A stretch of 64,000 bases of DNA, from NCBI GenBank assembly GCA_028023455.1, contig JAQFVV010012395.1, positions 1,178,001 to 1,242,000 on the forward strand, written 5' to 3'. Source of the DNA: Epiperipatus broadwayi. Lineage: Eukaryota; Onychophora; Udeonychophora; Euonychophora; Peripatidae. The translations under genes and the position numbers were made by a program. The notes under the pieces were generated by a model that saw only the letters and a list, made by a program, of their open reading frames with translations, had not been told where the DNA came from and made no database searches. This document shows, piece after piece, positions 12,215 to 25,845 of the stretch. The number at the start of each line of letters is the position of its first letter. Position 1 is the first letter of the stretch.

Positions 12215-13727
12215 TTTCGAATTTTTTATGGTAAATAGCTAAACTATATTATTATGCAACACGTTTTATAGCATTGCAAACAGCTCAAAATAGAACCAGT
12301 CTTCTTTTCACTGAAAGACACTGACAAATGCATATATATATATTGTAACCATATATTTTAGTATAAAATATAATAATTGATGTAACTGGTATAAAAATTT
12401 CTCTGTCTTCTTTTGGTGATTTGATTGGCTTGATTTGCACTTTGAACAGATTACTCTCTTATATTCAAAATAATTTATTAGAGAGAATGGGTAATATTTT
12501 GCCTTACTTGTTGTCTATATTATTTTAATAAATTTAAATTGCTTCTTTCCATATACTAATTCATATCAAAATGTTTAACTTTTTAAAAATTTTGACAACA
12601 CATTAAATTTGGTAAAATATTATTAAAAATAATAATAATTTTTATTTGTTTAAAATGGTCTTAAAAATTATTTCCATTGAATTAAAAAAAACCATTTGTT
12701 CAACTAAATTTAATTATTAAAAATAAATACAGTAATTACGTATGCGTTTCAATGTAAAAAAGAAAGGAGCGCGAATTAAAAAAAAAGATAGTCTGATAGT
12801 GTTGCTTTGGAGGGAGAGAAAGAAAAAAAAATGGTAAAAGGCAAATGGTGTAAATATGATAAGCTTATTTTAAAATATTTAACAAGTAAACGGATTACCA
12901 CAAAGTTTTCTATAAACGTAAAAATAACATAGTGGTATTTAATAATAAGATGAATTGCTAAATTTAAAAGTCTGTTCAAGTCGGCTAACCAGGTGGATCA
13001 AATCGCTAATAATAATTTTCCAATATTACATTTGAAATATGTCGGAGCTTTCAGTTTAAAAGCAGAATTAATTGCAAGATTTTGGTATGTTTTAAAATAT
13101 TTATTATTCTACAATTTGGAAAAATTAAATAAGTGTTTTAATTACAGAAGTTTTATAAATATGAAAATTTGCTTTTTAAAAAGAAGAAGTTTAAATTAAA
13201 GTAAAATGTTAAAGTTATTAACATAGTTTAATATTTCCGTTTATAATTTTAATAAAAAATATAGTATTGATTGATATTTAACTTTGCAATGCCAGTAATA
13301 TATTTGCTAGTTAATTTGTTTACCATTTGGATAATAAAAACAGTCTTCAAATAATTAATTAAAGCTATTTTCTAATTTTATCGTCAGTTTGGAATGATTA
13401 AATTAATTGCTATAATTAGTATTCCTAGATTTAAGCGTGGATAAAGAAATATTAGCATGGATGTGATAAACTTGGAACAGTTTTAATAGAGAAATGTAGA
13501 AATTAATAACTTATGAAAAAACATTTTCATTTAAACTCTGCGTGTCATATTTTGGAATTGTTTCATGTTTATGGAGCCACGTAAAATCGTTAATCTAATA
13601 GTGCTTATAATAACTAATACAAATGGATAAAATTACATGTATGGAATTCAACTATAATTGTAGCTATTACTTCGTATATTTATTGTTCGACACATCGTAC
13701 ATGGATTTCACGGATCATATTTGTAGT

Positions 13728-13849
13728 TATAAAATGCTATACAATTTAATTTGTGATACACACACCTGCTAGAATTCATGTATTGAACTATAAAATGCTA
13801 TACATTTAATTTATATCACATACACACCTGTTAGATTTTATGTATTTGA
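13728..13849. repeat. 61-bp tandem duplication
   Basis: TATAAAATGCTATACA begins both units (13728 and 13789) and each contains ACACACCTG(C/T)TAGA followed by CATGTATT or TATGTATT. Two units with several substitutions. Confidence 0.75.
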
Positions 13850-14285
13850 TGAATAATGCATTACTTTAATTTTATCGTTATATGAACTTGCATGTGAAGT
13901 TCATAAGTTATATTTTATTAAGTTTAAATTAATAGGGGTTGAATAAAATACTTATTCAAGAGAATAGCGCTTGTGAAAAAGCTTGAAAAGTACTAAATGA
14001 ATTTATGAGATGTATCAATTTTTCATGAAGTATTTTGTGAGTCTTTCCAGATTTCTATTCCTATACTAATGTTACTTATATTATATTACATATGTTTTAT
14101 TTTAAGCAAGATAAGTTAGTACATTAGTTGTCCTGATAAGTGTAACATTTTATTATGCAAGAACCCACATTTGCTAAAATGTTAGTGTTTTCTGAATGGT
14201 CAGAATAACTGAGGAGGATGATTTTGCACTTTAATGTGAAGTAAATAGTAATGTTGTTTTATAATGTTAAAAGGCATTAATCTGT

Positions 14286-14363
14286 GCCGGTGGTTAATCC
14301 GCAGATTACTTAATTGCCATTTTTTGTATTTTACACTCATTCCTGCGCTGGTGGTTAATCCGC
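14286..14363 (+). repeat. duplicated GC-rich 17-mer
   Basis: GCCGGTGGTTAATCCGC at 14286-14302 recurs as GCTGGTGGTTAATCCGC at 14347-14363, 61 bases on, in DNA that is otherwise about 70% AT. Confidence 0.6.
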
Positions 14364-16663
14364 GGAATTGTGTAATTATACTTATTACTTTATGATGGTG
14401 TATAAATCCACAAAGCATTTAGTGTTATTTAATTCCTATGTGTAGATGAATGCATCCACAGGAATATGGTTTTACTTCATAGATATAAGTTGGGCAAAAT
14501 ATTTTAGTTATTCTGCTAAATCATCTTCTTCCATTTGTAAGTATAATTTATAAGTTAGATCATTAAATTGTAGCAGGACATTCTATTCAAGTTACCTCAT
14601 AATAATTAACTGTTGGTTGATTGTTATTTACCTGAATGTAAGTTTAAATTTTCACTTTATTTAATGATTGCATTATAGCTAAATCCTACAGATATAATAT
14701 TATTTATTATATTATTATAAGTTCACGGTATAGTTTTATTGAATCTGGAAATGACATTAGATGTTTCATGAGTTGATGTTGAATTTAGTATAATTTCCTC
14801 AATACATTCATTATATCAAATTGAAATATAAGGTATGATTAGGTTTTTAAAAACCGTACCTATGATATGTTATTGAAGAAAGTCGATGGAATTATAATTT
14901 ATTTATTTTATTTGTTTATTTATGTCTTTAATTATAACATTAGAATTAATTACTTATTATTCATAAATTTGTAAATAAACGTTGATTTATAATTAAACTT
15001 ACTGTGCCGTTGCTATTTGTCATTCGTAAAATCAGAAATCATAAACCTTGGATAGAGCATACATTGAAGTACATACTATCGTTAACATGATATAAGAGTT
15101 TAGTAATATTTTGAGAAAACATTTGGATGCTTTTCGTCTTTGGTAGTTTATGATGTGTAAGGTACAATAAAATCCCATTTACCTTTTCCATCATTTTAGC
15201 TTTGCGTAGTTGATTCTAGTATACAATATAAATTGATTATTAAACCTGTAAACAGATTTACCAGATAATGACATGATTGAATATATTTACTTAACGTTTT
15301 TAAATTGTCATTTGTCAGTATAATAAGAGTCTCAGTGATATAGTAAACTATAAAAAAAGAACCCAAGTATTTATGTTTATTTATTGCAAAGCTTTACCTG
15401 GACTAGCATTTGTATTAAAAATCATATAGATGGTTTAAAATTTCATAATCTTATGTAGTTCCACAAATTATGCCATCTTGTACATGGTCGGCCATCGGGT
15501 CTCATACAATGAAAGTCGCAAATTAAGGTTTGAAAGATAATAACATTACATACTTATAATTTGTTTAATGTATTTTATCATACTACTATGATAGGTTTTC
15601 GCGGTACACCCTGGCTGCGATCAAATTAAATCATAAAAAGTTTATGTTATATCATTAGTTTGGTCTGTGGTAAGTTGCTCCAGATTTTGGTTGTGGTCTT
15701 TGGTGCATAATATAGATGGCATGATATGCTTTTGGTTACAGCTCTTAATAGCTGACAATATGCAGCGGGAATTGATCGGTGATCGAGGTTACAATTCTTA
15801 GCGCACTTATGTTTTGGTGATATTATATATATATAATAAATTACTTCATTTCACTACTATTTTCTTATACTAGATATTCTGTGATTTCACTTCACATTAA
15901 CACATATTGCCTGGACAGTTTAGCTTAGTGGTGAGAATAGTGAATTCATGAACTAAAGATTTCCAAATACAGTAATTAAAAAAAATCTGATCATATGGCA
16001 TTTCAATATTTAATGAACAATTAGCACAGCAATTATTTAACAATAAATAAAACATACATTTTTTATATATTGAAATAAAATCAAGATACTGAAACTAAAA
16101 TTCTTTCTTGAAAAATTTATTTCCTATCTCTATAAATTAGATAGTATTTATTTGAATGATGACAATATCTTTATAATATGTATCCAGTGTAATTGATTTG
16201 ATTATGCAAGAGTGCCATATGTAATCGTAGCTCACCTGTTTGCCTCACTGAACTATTCATCTTACATTTGAAGAGGTAAAGCAAGTCTTGAATGTACTCA
16301 ATGGCATCTAAATAAATATATGATGCAACATAAGATGATATAAACATTGGAAAAAAATGTCTCATTTTTTAAACATTGTACTAATTATCTTGCTCACACC
16401 AATAGTAGTAACAGTATTAGCCAGGGTTTCCAAAATGCTTTCAACACATTTATCTCAAAAAAAGTATATAAAAATCATATTTTGTGCTTCTAGATCTTCT
16501 CAGATAGTTTAGACCAATAATTTTCATGTTATATATTTTAATTTACTTTCTATTTCCAAGAATTACATTTAACATCTATTCAGACAAGGTAAGATGCAAT
16601 AAAGAATAATGTTCTACAGTTACAATTATTTTTACACTTCTTTAGATTTTGTTTTAAATTATA

Positions 16664-17070
16664 CTAATTCCCAAACGATGTGAAACTTGGACACTTAACA
16701 GAAGAAGAATACAGAGACTTCAGATCACTCAACAAAGTATGAAGAGATGAATTCTATGAGTAACAAGATGAGATTGAAAAATGAAATACATGGGCGCAAG
16801 AACAAACAGGTATTAAATGACAAAATTAAAAGAAGAGACTGAGTTGGGGTAGATATATTGCTAGAAGAGCTGATAATAGATGGGCAGTTGAAAATCTTAA
16901 ATTGGATTCCAAGAAATTGTAAAAGACCTAAAAAAAGATCATATGTGAAATGGATGAATGAGATAAGGAAGTAAGCTGGGGTGCTGTGGAGAAGAGAGAC
17001 TAAAGATTGAACTTGGTGATACCTTCATCCTGAAGTGGATCAATAATGGGTGAAAATGATAATAAATGTA
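16664..17070 (+). pseudogene. LINE 3' end (endonuclease-reverse transcriptase protein C-terminus), copy 1
   Basis: Across frameshifts the plus strand reads CETWTLNRRRIQRLQITQQS at 16680-16740, then WGRYIARRADNRW around 16850-16885, IPRNCKRPKKRS and a final LKWINNG at about 17035. This is the tail of animal RTE/Jockey-type LINE proteins (SETWTLSRR...QRLQTTQRSMER...WAGHIARRxDNRW...LQWIDNG). The nucleotide end is an ATGATAATAA-type tail, shared with the copies at 28.2 and 51.9 kb. All three are 5'-truncated and none has an intact frame. Confidence 0.75.
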
Positions 17071-17982
17071 AAAACTTTTTATTCATGCTTTTATATGTAA
17101 AATAAATTGCCAGCGTGCAATATTTCATTTTACAATAGATTAGGAGGCCAGTTCTCAGACTGTTAACCAACTATCAACTATCTGTGGGCTAGTAATGCAA
17201 AAACAAAATGATTTAAGTTTATGGAAACATGGGAAGGAGGACTTTGTTACAGTATTTATAAAAGTTACATGTAAATGATAAATCTTTCAATTCAAACCCT
17301 TTTCCATTTTGTTTATCAGGATATTTGATAGTTAAGCTAAATAATGAATTCTGTACGCAGAGAGGAATGGCTCTCTGGATGAATAACGGACCATAACATG
17401 TTTACTTTTTATAATCAGGATCTACACAATTATGAGATAACTAAATAATTTTAGGACTTACTTTACCTTTTAAGAAATAAAAAAACAACAACAACTCAAT
17501 ATTGACTTACTGACCAAAACAAAATGTCTGTGTTCAACATGAGTCAACTACTTGTCAAAATTCTTGACCAGCTTAATTTCAGATTTGAGCCCAGATGAAA
17601 GGCACGATAGGATAATGCCCTACTTACTACCTTGACAGCGTACATACACAATGGGTAATATCTTTGTAGTAGTAATAGACAGATCTGCTATAAAATCCGT
17701 GACTATAGTTTAAACCCAGATAAAACTTGGGGAAAAAATTAGAATCCGACTTTTTCAAATTCCAATCAGCTTTAGGATTCTTTTTCAAGCAGCCGACTTA
17801 TAGCTGACCGCATTAATTATTCAATATTGTTCAATAAATCGGTATGAGCTATTCTTAGCTGGAGGTTAAAACAAGGATGGGAAACCGTACAAACTTTTAA
17901 CAACCGGCAAATGACAAGTTTTGATAAAGTTATATTTCTCCGTCATTATCCTCTATAGGAGAGAGGGGGAGTGGTGAGAAAC

Positions 17983-18000
17983 TCTACACTATAGTGTAGA
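17983..18000. repeat. perfect 18-bp palindrome
   Basis: TCTACACTATAGTGTAGA reads the same on both strands and lies after a purine-rich patch. It may be a transcription-factor site, an element terminus or chance. Confidence 0.6.
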
Positions 18001-19913
18001 ATTAAAGATTGCTTAACCTTACCTTATAGACATAAACACATATATTGATATATTTTGAATAACAGTTGTTTTTTTTCTTTTTTTACATTTAATTCTCAGA
18101 AGAAAAAGAATAAGAGATAACTTGACGATTTGATGAACTAACAGCTGTTCAAACAAATCCTAATATTAAACAATCGGTAATATTAGAGAAGAGGGATATT
18201 TTTGAAAATGAATAAAGCAAAAGCTGTCCCTCCCTACATTTTTTAATCATTTAACGACACTTTTGGGGGTGAAAAATTCATAATCACCTTTATTAAATTT
18301 CTTTAATGATTTCAAAGTGAAATTCTTGCCAAGATCTAGGTGATTTACCTCAAGGCCTTATATGTTGAAAACCCCAAAATTACACGCTCCGTTATATAAA
18401 GAATGACAGAGTGTGACCTTAGAGCTTAGGCTCCCTCAAGTGCTAATTTATTCCCCTGCATTCCTTCTAAAGTCTGCAATCTATTTTTTTACTTTTTGTA
18501 TTTAAAAATTCAAACAGCGGTGCTAAGATAAAAATATTAAAGTATTATTTTAAATACCCAATTATTTGCGGAAAATATATATTGTATACACTTAAAAAAT
18601 AATTTTAAAGTACACTCTTAAATATCACATCCAAAGAAGTGGAGGGAGGAATCTTAGCGCAAATGATTAACATCGCAAAATTCCTTCTAAAAATAATGAT
18701 GGACGTTTTTCTTTTAAAAATAATATTTGAAAGTTCATATAAATATACTGTCATTCACATGATGAGATTATTAACAACTGCCATATTGGCATTAAAAAAA
18801 AAAAAAAATCTACTTCGGCCTGAACAACAAAAGGTTGGACACTGATTTATAGCATTGAAAATTCTCTGGTCTAAGCGTCTCTAATTCGGAATTTTGCAGT
18901 CATTAGAATTATTTTGACTAATTTCAACTTAATTGCTAGAATTAATATTTATGTAATTAGTAAACCTAATTAGTAAAGAAGCAAAAACAATTTGTCTATA
19001 TTTCCATAATTAATCACTCCATTTACAAGAATAGGAGTAGGGAGAGCAATAAGTAAAGACAAGATATAATCGCAATATCTATAGATGTATTACATATGCA
19101 CACCCTCTTTCCACCTGTTGTGAAAGTTTCGTTGTAGTCATGTTTATTTTTTGTGGTCAGAATTATGGTTTTTTAGCCTACATGATATATGGTAAGATGA
19201 ATAGATCGCTATTCTTTTGCTATACCATTCCATATCGTTATATAGCTTGTGTCTTTATCAAGGAAACTTGGGATTCAAAGCTGGAAACTATGGAGTTATG
19301 CATTTAGAAACTCTATTCAAATCAAAGTTTTGATCCCAAACCAGAACAATTACATTAAACTGGCCCAAAAACTGATTTGGGAATGAGGATGGATATACAT
19401 GCACTTACCATCTGGTAAACATTCATTGCTCAACTTATTAAATGGTAAAAGAGTAGACTATCTCTCTTCTTTTATCAATATGATATTTATCTGAACAAAA
19501 CAGATTATTCAGAATTCATTTAATCTTCCAGCTAAAATATAGACATTCACTAAATGATCAGCAAAAGAAGTTTACTTGAATTTCCTATGAACCAGTTATC
19601 TAAAAAATTATAAGCGTAGGATCTTTTCAAGTCCTTAAAAAAATTCTCCCAGGCCGGGAGCATAATAAATAAATATAGTAAACTATAAATCTCTTTAATA
19701 AAAAAGAGCAGAGACAATTAATTATTAAAACATATATTAATAATAATGGTAAGATGTATGTAATTAAATAATGCACATGAGTTAAAAAAAAAAGTTTATG
19801 CTTAGATTTAATTGTGAATAATACATTTAATATATAAAATGAAAGTGTGTATAATAAGTTAAGAAATTAAAAAATTTCATATTTCAAAAGTAAAACTGTT
19901 TGATGTCTTTATT

Positions 19914-20069
19914 TGTAACCTCTATATGAATTGGTGCAGGAATTGAGCAACCGATTTTGAAATCAAGGTCCATAAATCAAAGGTCAGTTCATGTAACCTC
20001 TATATGACTTGGTGCAGGGATTGAGCAATCGATTTTTAAGTCAAGGTCCATAAATCAAAGTTCAGTTCA
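19914..20069. repeat. 78-bp tandem duplication of a SINE-like sequence
   Basis: TGTAACCTCTATATGA starts at 19914 and 19992, and both units run through TTGGTGCAGG(A/G)ATTGAGCAA and GTCCATAAATCAAAG. The following ATTCCTAAGCAATAAACTATTCC (20094-20116) resembles the ATTCCTGAGCAATAAAGCC motif in the 39-kb tandem array, so the units are probably parts of that repeat family. Confidence 0.65.
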
Positions 20070-20445
20070 TTTCTGATATTCTAACTTTTTATAGATTCCT
20101 AAGCAATAAACTATTCCATTACAAACAAAATTAAAGAAAAAAAAAAAGCTCATTAAATACATATAAATCCATAAATCTTTCTACTGTAATTACAGAAGAC
20201 TGTTATTGCTTCCTTGGCTGAATTGGGTTTACAGTAAGGAAATATAAAAAAGCCCTGAAACTAGAAACTTTGAAATTTCAATTAAGTCATTAGTAAATAA
20301 ATCTAGAATCACAATAAATAAATATATTTAAAAAGAAAATGACATGATTTGATTTTATTAGATAAAATTTTTAAATATGAATTTCACATGATCTTCAATA
20401 ATGTATTCATATTGGGGAGTTTGCATATTTTGTTGATAGATGGCT

Positions 20446-20557
20446 CCATGTTGAGCCGGGAGGTCATCGCACCCGCCTTGCAAGCAAGTAGTTGGCTGCA
20501 GACGGGTGTGGGTTCGCATCCTGGCCGATGCTATGACATATGGAAAAACAAAAAATA
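20446..20557 (+). repeat. short tRNA-derived SINE, family 1
   Basis: The head GTTGAGCCGGGAGGTCATCG, CCGCCTTGCAAGC anticodon-arm segment, B box GGGTTCGCATCC and GCCGATGC end form a tRNA-like unit. It is followed by CTATGACATATGG and an A-rich tail. The segment between anticodon arm and B box is longer than in other copies. No clear target duplication. Confidence 0.7.
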
Positions 20558-20659
20558 TTGTATATTGTTACACACTATTAAATAAATGTATCTAAACATT
20601 TTTCATACTGCTTTTAAAAATTATTTGTTCTAAAAATTATTAACTATAATTCATTTTAA

Positions 20660-20965
20660 ATATTAAATTAATACAATGTACAGGTTTGCATACACCTGCA
20701 CATATATAATGTAATATAAGGGATTCGAATTCAGACTTTCACACGACCCTCAACTCTCCATGCCAACTCATATTGCTGACCCACCTGATCATACACATGT
20801 TGAAAAAATAAATAATCACCAGTATACGTATTTTATGCTAAAACAGCAATCATCAGTTGGTCCAGATTACTATCTCCACACATATATACAATCAGTGCTC
20901 AGCTTTATATTAAGATAGCCAATCTTCATACTTTAATGGACAGGCTCAATAAAATAATATTTAGA
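20660..20965 (-). repeat. single-arm copy of the 29.8-kb foldback repeat
   Basis: Shares with 29826-30050 the ordered blocks AGACTTTCACAC, AATAATCACCA, CAGCAATCATCAGTTGGTCC and ATTAAGATAGCCAA, then CATACTTTAATGGACAGGCT, which lies in the loop of the foldback. On the minus strand the outer end carries a GAATTCGAATCCC B-box-like motif, then a TGCAGGTGTATGCAAACCTG stem that also matches DNA beyond the foldback's right end. Confidence 0.7.
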
Positions 20966-21195
20966 TAAAATTATCTGTTATATTGTGTGATTTAAATTTG
21001 TACATTTTATTGGTAGATGATTCTCTAAATGGATTTTTAATAGAAATGTTTGGAGAGAAGATTTATACTACTACATTCTATTCCAAAACCCGCCACTATA
21101 TAATGAGAAGATAAAACAATAATAATAATTATAAAAGCATTGTTACTATAATCATTTACCTTAATTATGCTCTTAAATACCCTTGTACATGTCAA

Positions 21196-21288
21196 GCATT
21201 GGTAGCTGAGAGGCCAGTGCAACTGCCTTGCAAGCAGTTGTTGCGGGTTCGCTTCCCCGCCGATGCTTTAACATATGGGGGGAAAAAA
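21196..21288 (+). repeat. short tRNA-derived SINE, family 1
   Basis: GCATTGGTAGCTGAGAGG head, CTGCCTTGCAAGCAGT anticodon arm, GGGTTCGCTTCCC B box and GCCGATGC end, then CTTTAACATATGG and an A-rich tail. The first and last seven bases can pair as a tRNA acceptor stem. Confidence 0.8.
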
Positions 21289-21673
21289 ATTATTAATGAA
21301 AATTTTAAACTACAATATATTTTTTAAAAAGAGAAAATAATTATTGTTGACTTGACTGCAAATATTTTGTAGGTTATTATTGATAAATAAATTATTTTAT
21401 AATAATTTATAGCTAGTTATATGTTGGATTATTTTCATCACCAAAAAATTTTAATGTTTTTAAAAAATTCAAATTTTATTTATACTTTTTAAAATACATT
21501 CAATTATTAGTAATAATATATACTTTAAATGATATTCTTCTCACTTCGGCAGGTGTTGAATTAGCCAATGACAACACTAGAAAGAGAATTGAACCACTGC
21601 CCTTTAAATCCATACACAACAAATTTAAAATGATGATCTAATCATAATCAACTCAACCTCTGTCAAAGACTTT

Positions 21674-21760
21674 TCACAGCATAACCTAGTTGGTTAAAGC
21701 ATTCCCTTTAATTCAATGTTTCTAGATCTAAGGCCAATAGTTTAATTTCCATGTCAGATA
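21674..21760 (+). repeat. possible tRNA-derived SINE remnant
   Basis: GCATAACCTAGTTGGTTAAAG resembles a tRNA A box and D arm, with a TTCTAGATCTAAGG segment about where a B box would sit. No tail or duplication. Confidence 0.35.
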
Positions 21761-22808
21761 ACATTGGTCAGGGCAGTAACTTCTGAAGATGGGAAGAGGA
21801 TAATATCATTTGAAAAATTATGTTGCATACTAACCTGCTTGTTATCACTAACAATTGCATGTCTTTACAAAGTTAGAAATTTTCTAAAAACAACTTTTCA
21901 TTTTCAGACAATTATATTCTATAATAACATTTATTTATTACTTGACATATGTAAATTAGTTTATCATAAATTTGTATTTGCATCAAATAGACAATTATTA
22001 CGATAAAGTAAAAACTCATGATTTTTTTTAATGACTCCTCTAACAATTAATCTTCATTTGAATCATGTGATGTTTTGATGCTATAAGCCATATTTTTACC
22101 AAAAACTCAAAGGATTTTGTAGTTAGCCTATAAAATACTAATATAATTATTGACCTAATTCTAGGCCTGCATAATTAGAAAATCTGGCTTAATATAAGTA
22201 AAAGATTATAACTCAATAGATACAGTTCAAAAATAGTGCTGCTTACAAGAAAAATATCATTAAACTATAAAATAATCTGGAAATTTGACAGGAGTACTCA
22301 TCCATAAATTACATAATATAGAATTCTTTCCAAATATAAAATTAGTTAAACACTTCAACTCAATTTTACGAAGCTGTCCAATGGGTAATATCCTAGAGTC
22401 TTACAAAATAAAATAATCAAATAGCTTCTTACTCAGAAGGTCATATAAAACTCTAGCTGCCAAAAAAAATAAATCAATCTTTTATTTAAAAATGCAGATA
22501 TTATAAATCTTAGTATTTATCTGAAAGTTTGTGATGATAGTATTTTAATAGTAACTATATGTTGGACTATTTCCATCATCTATCATTAATTGTTAAATGC
22601 TTTAAATTCAAACTTTACTTAATTTTTTTAAAAATATTTGACTGATAGTAATAATAAATAAATTAGTACACAAACACAAGGTTTTTAATGGTATTCTCTT
22701 CTCTTTTTCAAATTTTGTTGGCCTGACCATTGATCAGTACTAGTATAAAAATCAAACATGAACCTTTAGATAATAAATACTGCATTAGTAAACTATTTAT
22801 GGATTCAT

Positions 22809-23034
22809 GAAGAAGAAATGGAACAGCTGGATGCAGTCTACTGATTTTGAAATGACACAACCAAGAAGGAAGAGGTCTGGCATTTTGTAGATGTCAAATC
22901 GGATGCTGTAAAAGACAGTTGTAAAGTCATTTAAGAAATGTGGAATTTAGTAACTTACTTGCTGGTATAGAGGATGATTTGTTACATGAAGATTCAGTTT
23001 CTGAAGAAGAGGCTTCAAGTGATTCTTCATTTTG
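22809..23034 (+). pseudogene. Tigger/pogo-type transposase C-terminal remnant
   Basis: The plus strand reads KKKWNSWMQSTDFEM, then KTVVKSFKKCGI, and after a one-base shift SNLLAGIEDDLLHEDSVSEE before a stop at about 23034. The pair VxxSFKxCGIxNALDGxEDxL is the diagnostic C-terminus of pogo/Tigger (DDE-1 domain) transposases, and the acidic tail is also typical. Stops lie between the two halves and the catalytic core is missing. Terminal repeats were not found. Confidence 0.65.
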
Positions 23035-23039
23035 AGGAT

Positions 23040-25020
23040 GAAGATTAAATTGTACCTAACTACAATGTTCTCTAATTACATTTTTCATAGACATAAATAT
23101 TTATATAATTAGTACAGTAAGTCATTATAAAAAATATAGAATTTTTTTTTTTCTTAAAAAGATATATAAAAAACAGGCAGTGCATTTTATATTCTGCTGA
23201 ATCCCTATGGTGGTAAATACAGTGTGTGTGTGTATATATTAAAAACTTTTTGGTATTTAAGTATTATAATATTTTATGAATTATTTTTGCTGTGATCTTA
23301 ATATGTACATGTAATTTTAAAATTAAATGCAAAGACATGCACATAATGTTTTTATTTTAATTATAAATATAATAAAATTTAAAAAAATATATATTTTTTT
23401 ACAAATTTTTTTGGCTTGCATATTAGTTCCAGAAATATCAAATAAATGAATACTGTTATCTCCTTATGGTGAACTTAAACATAGTATGATCTATCAAAAT
23501 AGACATATCCTTAAGTCTATGTATAATCTTCACAAAAACACAACACGAAAAATAGTGAGAAATTAGAATATATTCCATAGTATAGTTCTGCATGCGTTTT
23601 CCATATATATATATATATAAACACGTTGCTTAATGATACAACAATAACATTTATGTAAACCATTCTTATTTAAAATGGCAATTAAGTGAAATAATGTAGA
23701 CTGGACGTTATTAACACACATTTTTAAAAGAGTAATAGTTATAAAGGGATTAATTCAGAAATGTTTAAATCGAAGAGAGTAAATAAAACCTACGTACCTT
23801 TTTAAAACCTTAGAATTGCATTTTTAATTAATTTTTTCCATAATAAAGTTCTGAAGCTCCTTTGGAAGTTTTTACTCTAAAGTCTTTTCAAAGTCAATTT
23901 GACTTCAGCAACTAGCTTTAATTTTTACAATACATGAACCACTGTTTACTGGTTACAATTACATTACAAAGAGCCAATTTTCTACTGGAGATCTTTGATA
24001 AAAAACTCTCTTTAGCAAAGTTCATTTGCCTTTCCCAAGGTTACTCCCACGCATCTTGCTAACTAACTAATTACATATGCAAAAACAAATCTTTTCAAAA
24101 AAAAAAATCACTTTGATTTTTAAAACTAAATGAAGTCAAGAAAAAAAAAATACAAATAATAAAATAAATAGCTTTTACAAACTTGAAAGAAAAATGAATA
24201 TTAATTAACTATCAAATAAAAATGATTAATAATTTATTCAATTTATAAAATAATTCATTGATCTAACTATCTATTAATCATTGGAAAGAAATATATATTT
24301 GTTAAACTATTTAAGATAATTACTGTAATTTAAATTTTTTATTGTGAATGTACTATTGTTTGCTGTTATTAAAGGATGAAAATGAAATGAAAATGATGTG
24401 GAGTCATACATGCATGCACATGTACTACAACCTAAATATTAAACTATCTTAACTAAATATAATTGAAACTGCTATTAACTATTGACAAAAGGATAAGAAT
24501 TAATGAATAAAGGATTTTGAAACCATTCAAATAATATTATACTAACACAGGATAACTTTGCATCTTTCCAATAAGATGTATCAATTCCATTAATAAACAA
24601 CCCCCCCTTCCTTACATTAAATACCTCATTAACCACAATAATACTAATAAATACTTATAAAGTGGTCAGTAAGCTTTAAGCAATCTCCAGCAAAAAAAAT
24701 TTTAAAATTCTAAGGCTATTTCATTTTTTTTAAAAATATAATATAACTATTTATTTAAGATACAAAGTATCTTAAATCCTTGTGCCCATTCAGATGGTCA
24801 CAATATATATAGTATATTTTGACCATGTGCCTAGAAATTTGAAGTCCTGGTAATTGTTACAAATAAGTTTAAGTAAAGAAGTATGCCTCATATTTAAATA
24901 AAAAATATTTATATTCAGAATACAATTTTATTTAAATATAAATTTCATTAATTATCTTGATGTCTTGACACACCAGTAGTGAAGCGCTGCTCTGCATAAC
25001 ATACACACCTGCAAGTGGTG
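23040..25020. other. no gene recognised
   Basis: AT-rich with a GTGTGTGTGTATATAT microsatellite near 23222 and an (AT)n run near 23605. No coding or repeat family was identified. Confidence 0.4.
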
Positions 25021-25779
25021 GCTCTGGATGAAACCATGGTTGGGAAGAAACATTTGTAATTTTGCTAGTATCTTTATTGATATGTCTTTATTCTATATAA
25101 ATACACACATTGTCCATTGCTATTTCCAAATCCATTTTATCCACTTAAGGCTTTTGAACCAAATGCAAAGATATAGTTGTAAAATTTATCAACAATCATT
25201 ACAAATTTGTCTGTGATTTGTTATCAGCTTTAAAAAAGATTCACTTAAATATGGGTGTAATAAATCTAGTTATTAGTTAGCTTAAGAGAAATGTTTTTGA
25301 TTAATAGAAATGTAATCTAGTACAGCTGTCAATGCTTATATTAGTATTAGCCAAACATAACTTCTCAAAAATAATATTGCAATAACTTTATATAGTAATA
25401 CTGTTAATAATTAAATTTATTAGACATTTCATAATGGTCAAATTAATATGATTGTATATCTGTAAGAGTCTATGCTGTAGGTATAACGGCAATTTCTCAT
25501 TCAATAAAGTCTTTGTTTTACATCAAGTCACAATGAAAAGATTATTTTATTAATCATATAGTAATTTTATTACAAAATATACTTTATAGGTTGTAAAAAC
25601 AAACAATTCAATAAAACAAAAACAAAAAAATAATTTTAAAACAACCAACAAAAAAAGCATATAATAATATATATACTTAAATTTATACTGCTTCCAAACA
25701 TTTAAAATATTATTTTAAATGTCTCTGTTTATTCAGTGAAGTAATCAAATAAATTCTTGTTTGGAAATTCATACTTCAA

Positions 25780-25845
25780 ATGCCTGATGTGACAGAGTTG
25801 AACCATCATAATCCACGGACCATGAACTCCTGCACCCAACCATGA
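25780..25845 (-). repeat. tRNA-like SINE, family 2 (fragment)
   Basis: TGATGTGACAGAGTTGAACC, ATAATCCACGGACCATGAACTC follow the order of the family 2 copies at 56.3 and 57.3 kb. Diverged. Confidence 0.4.

Larger units (their letters stand above)
12340..16660. other. long AT-rich stretch, no gene recognised
   Basis: Little recognisable repeat content. Small frames at 12776-12979 (-), 12993-13199 (+), 14200-14418 (-) and 16171-16365 (-) have no family resemblance and look fortuitous. It holds a 61-bp tandem duplication (13728-13849), a duplicated GC-rich motif (14286-14363) and a possible tRNA-like SINE fragment at 15915-15975 (TTTAGCTTAGTGGTGAGAAT). It is the best candidate in the window for single-copy DNA. 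Confidence 0.4.
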
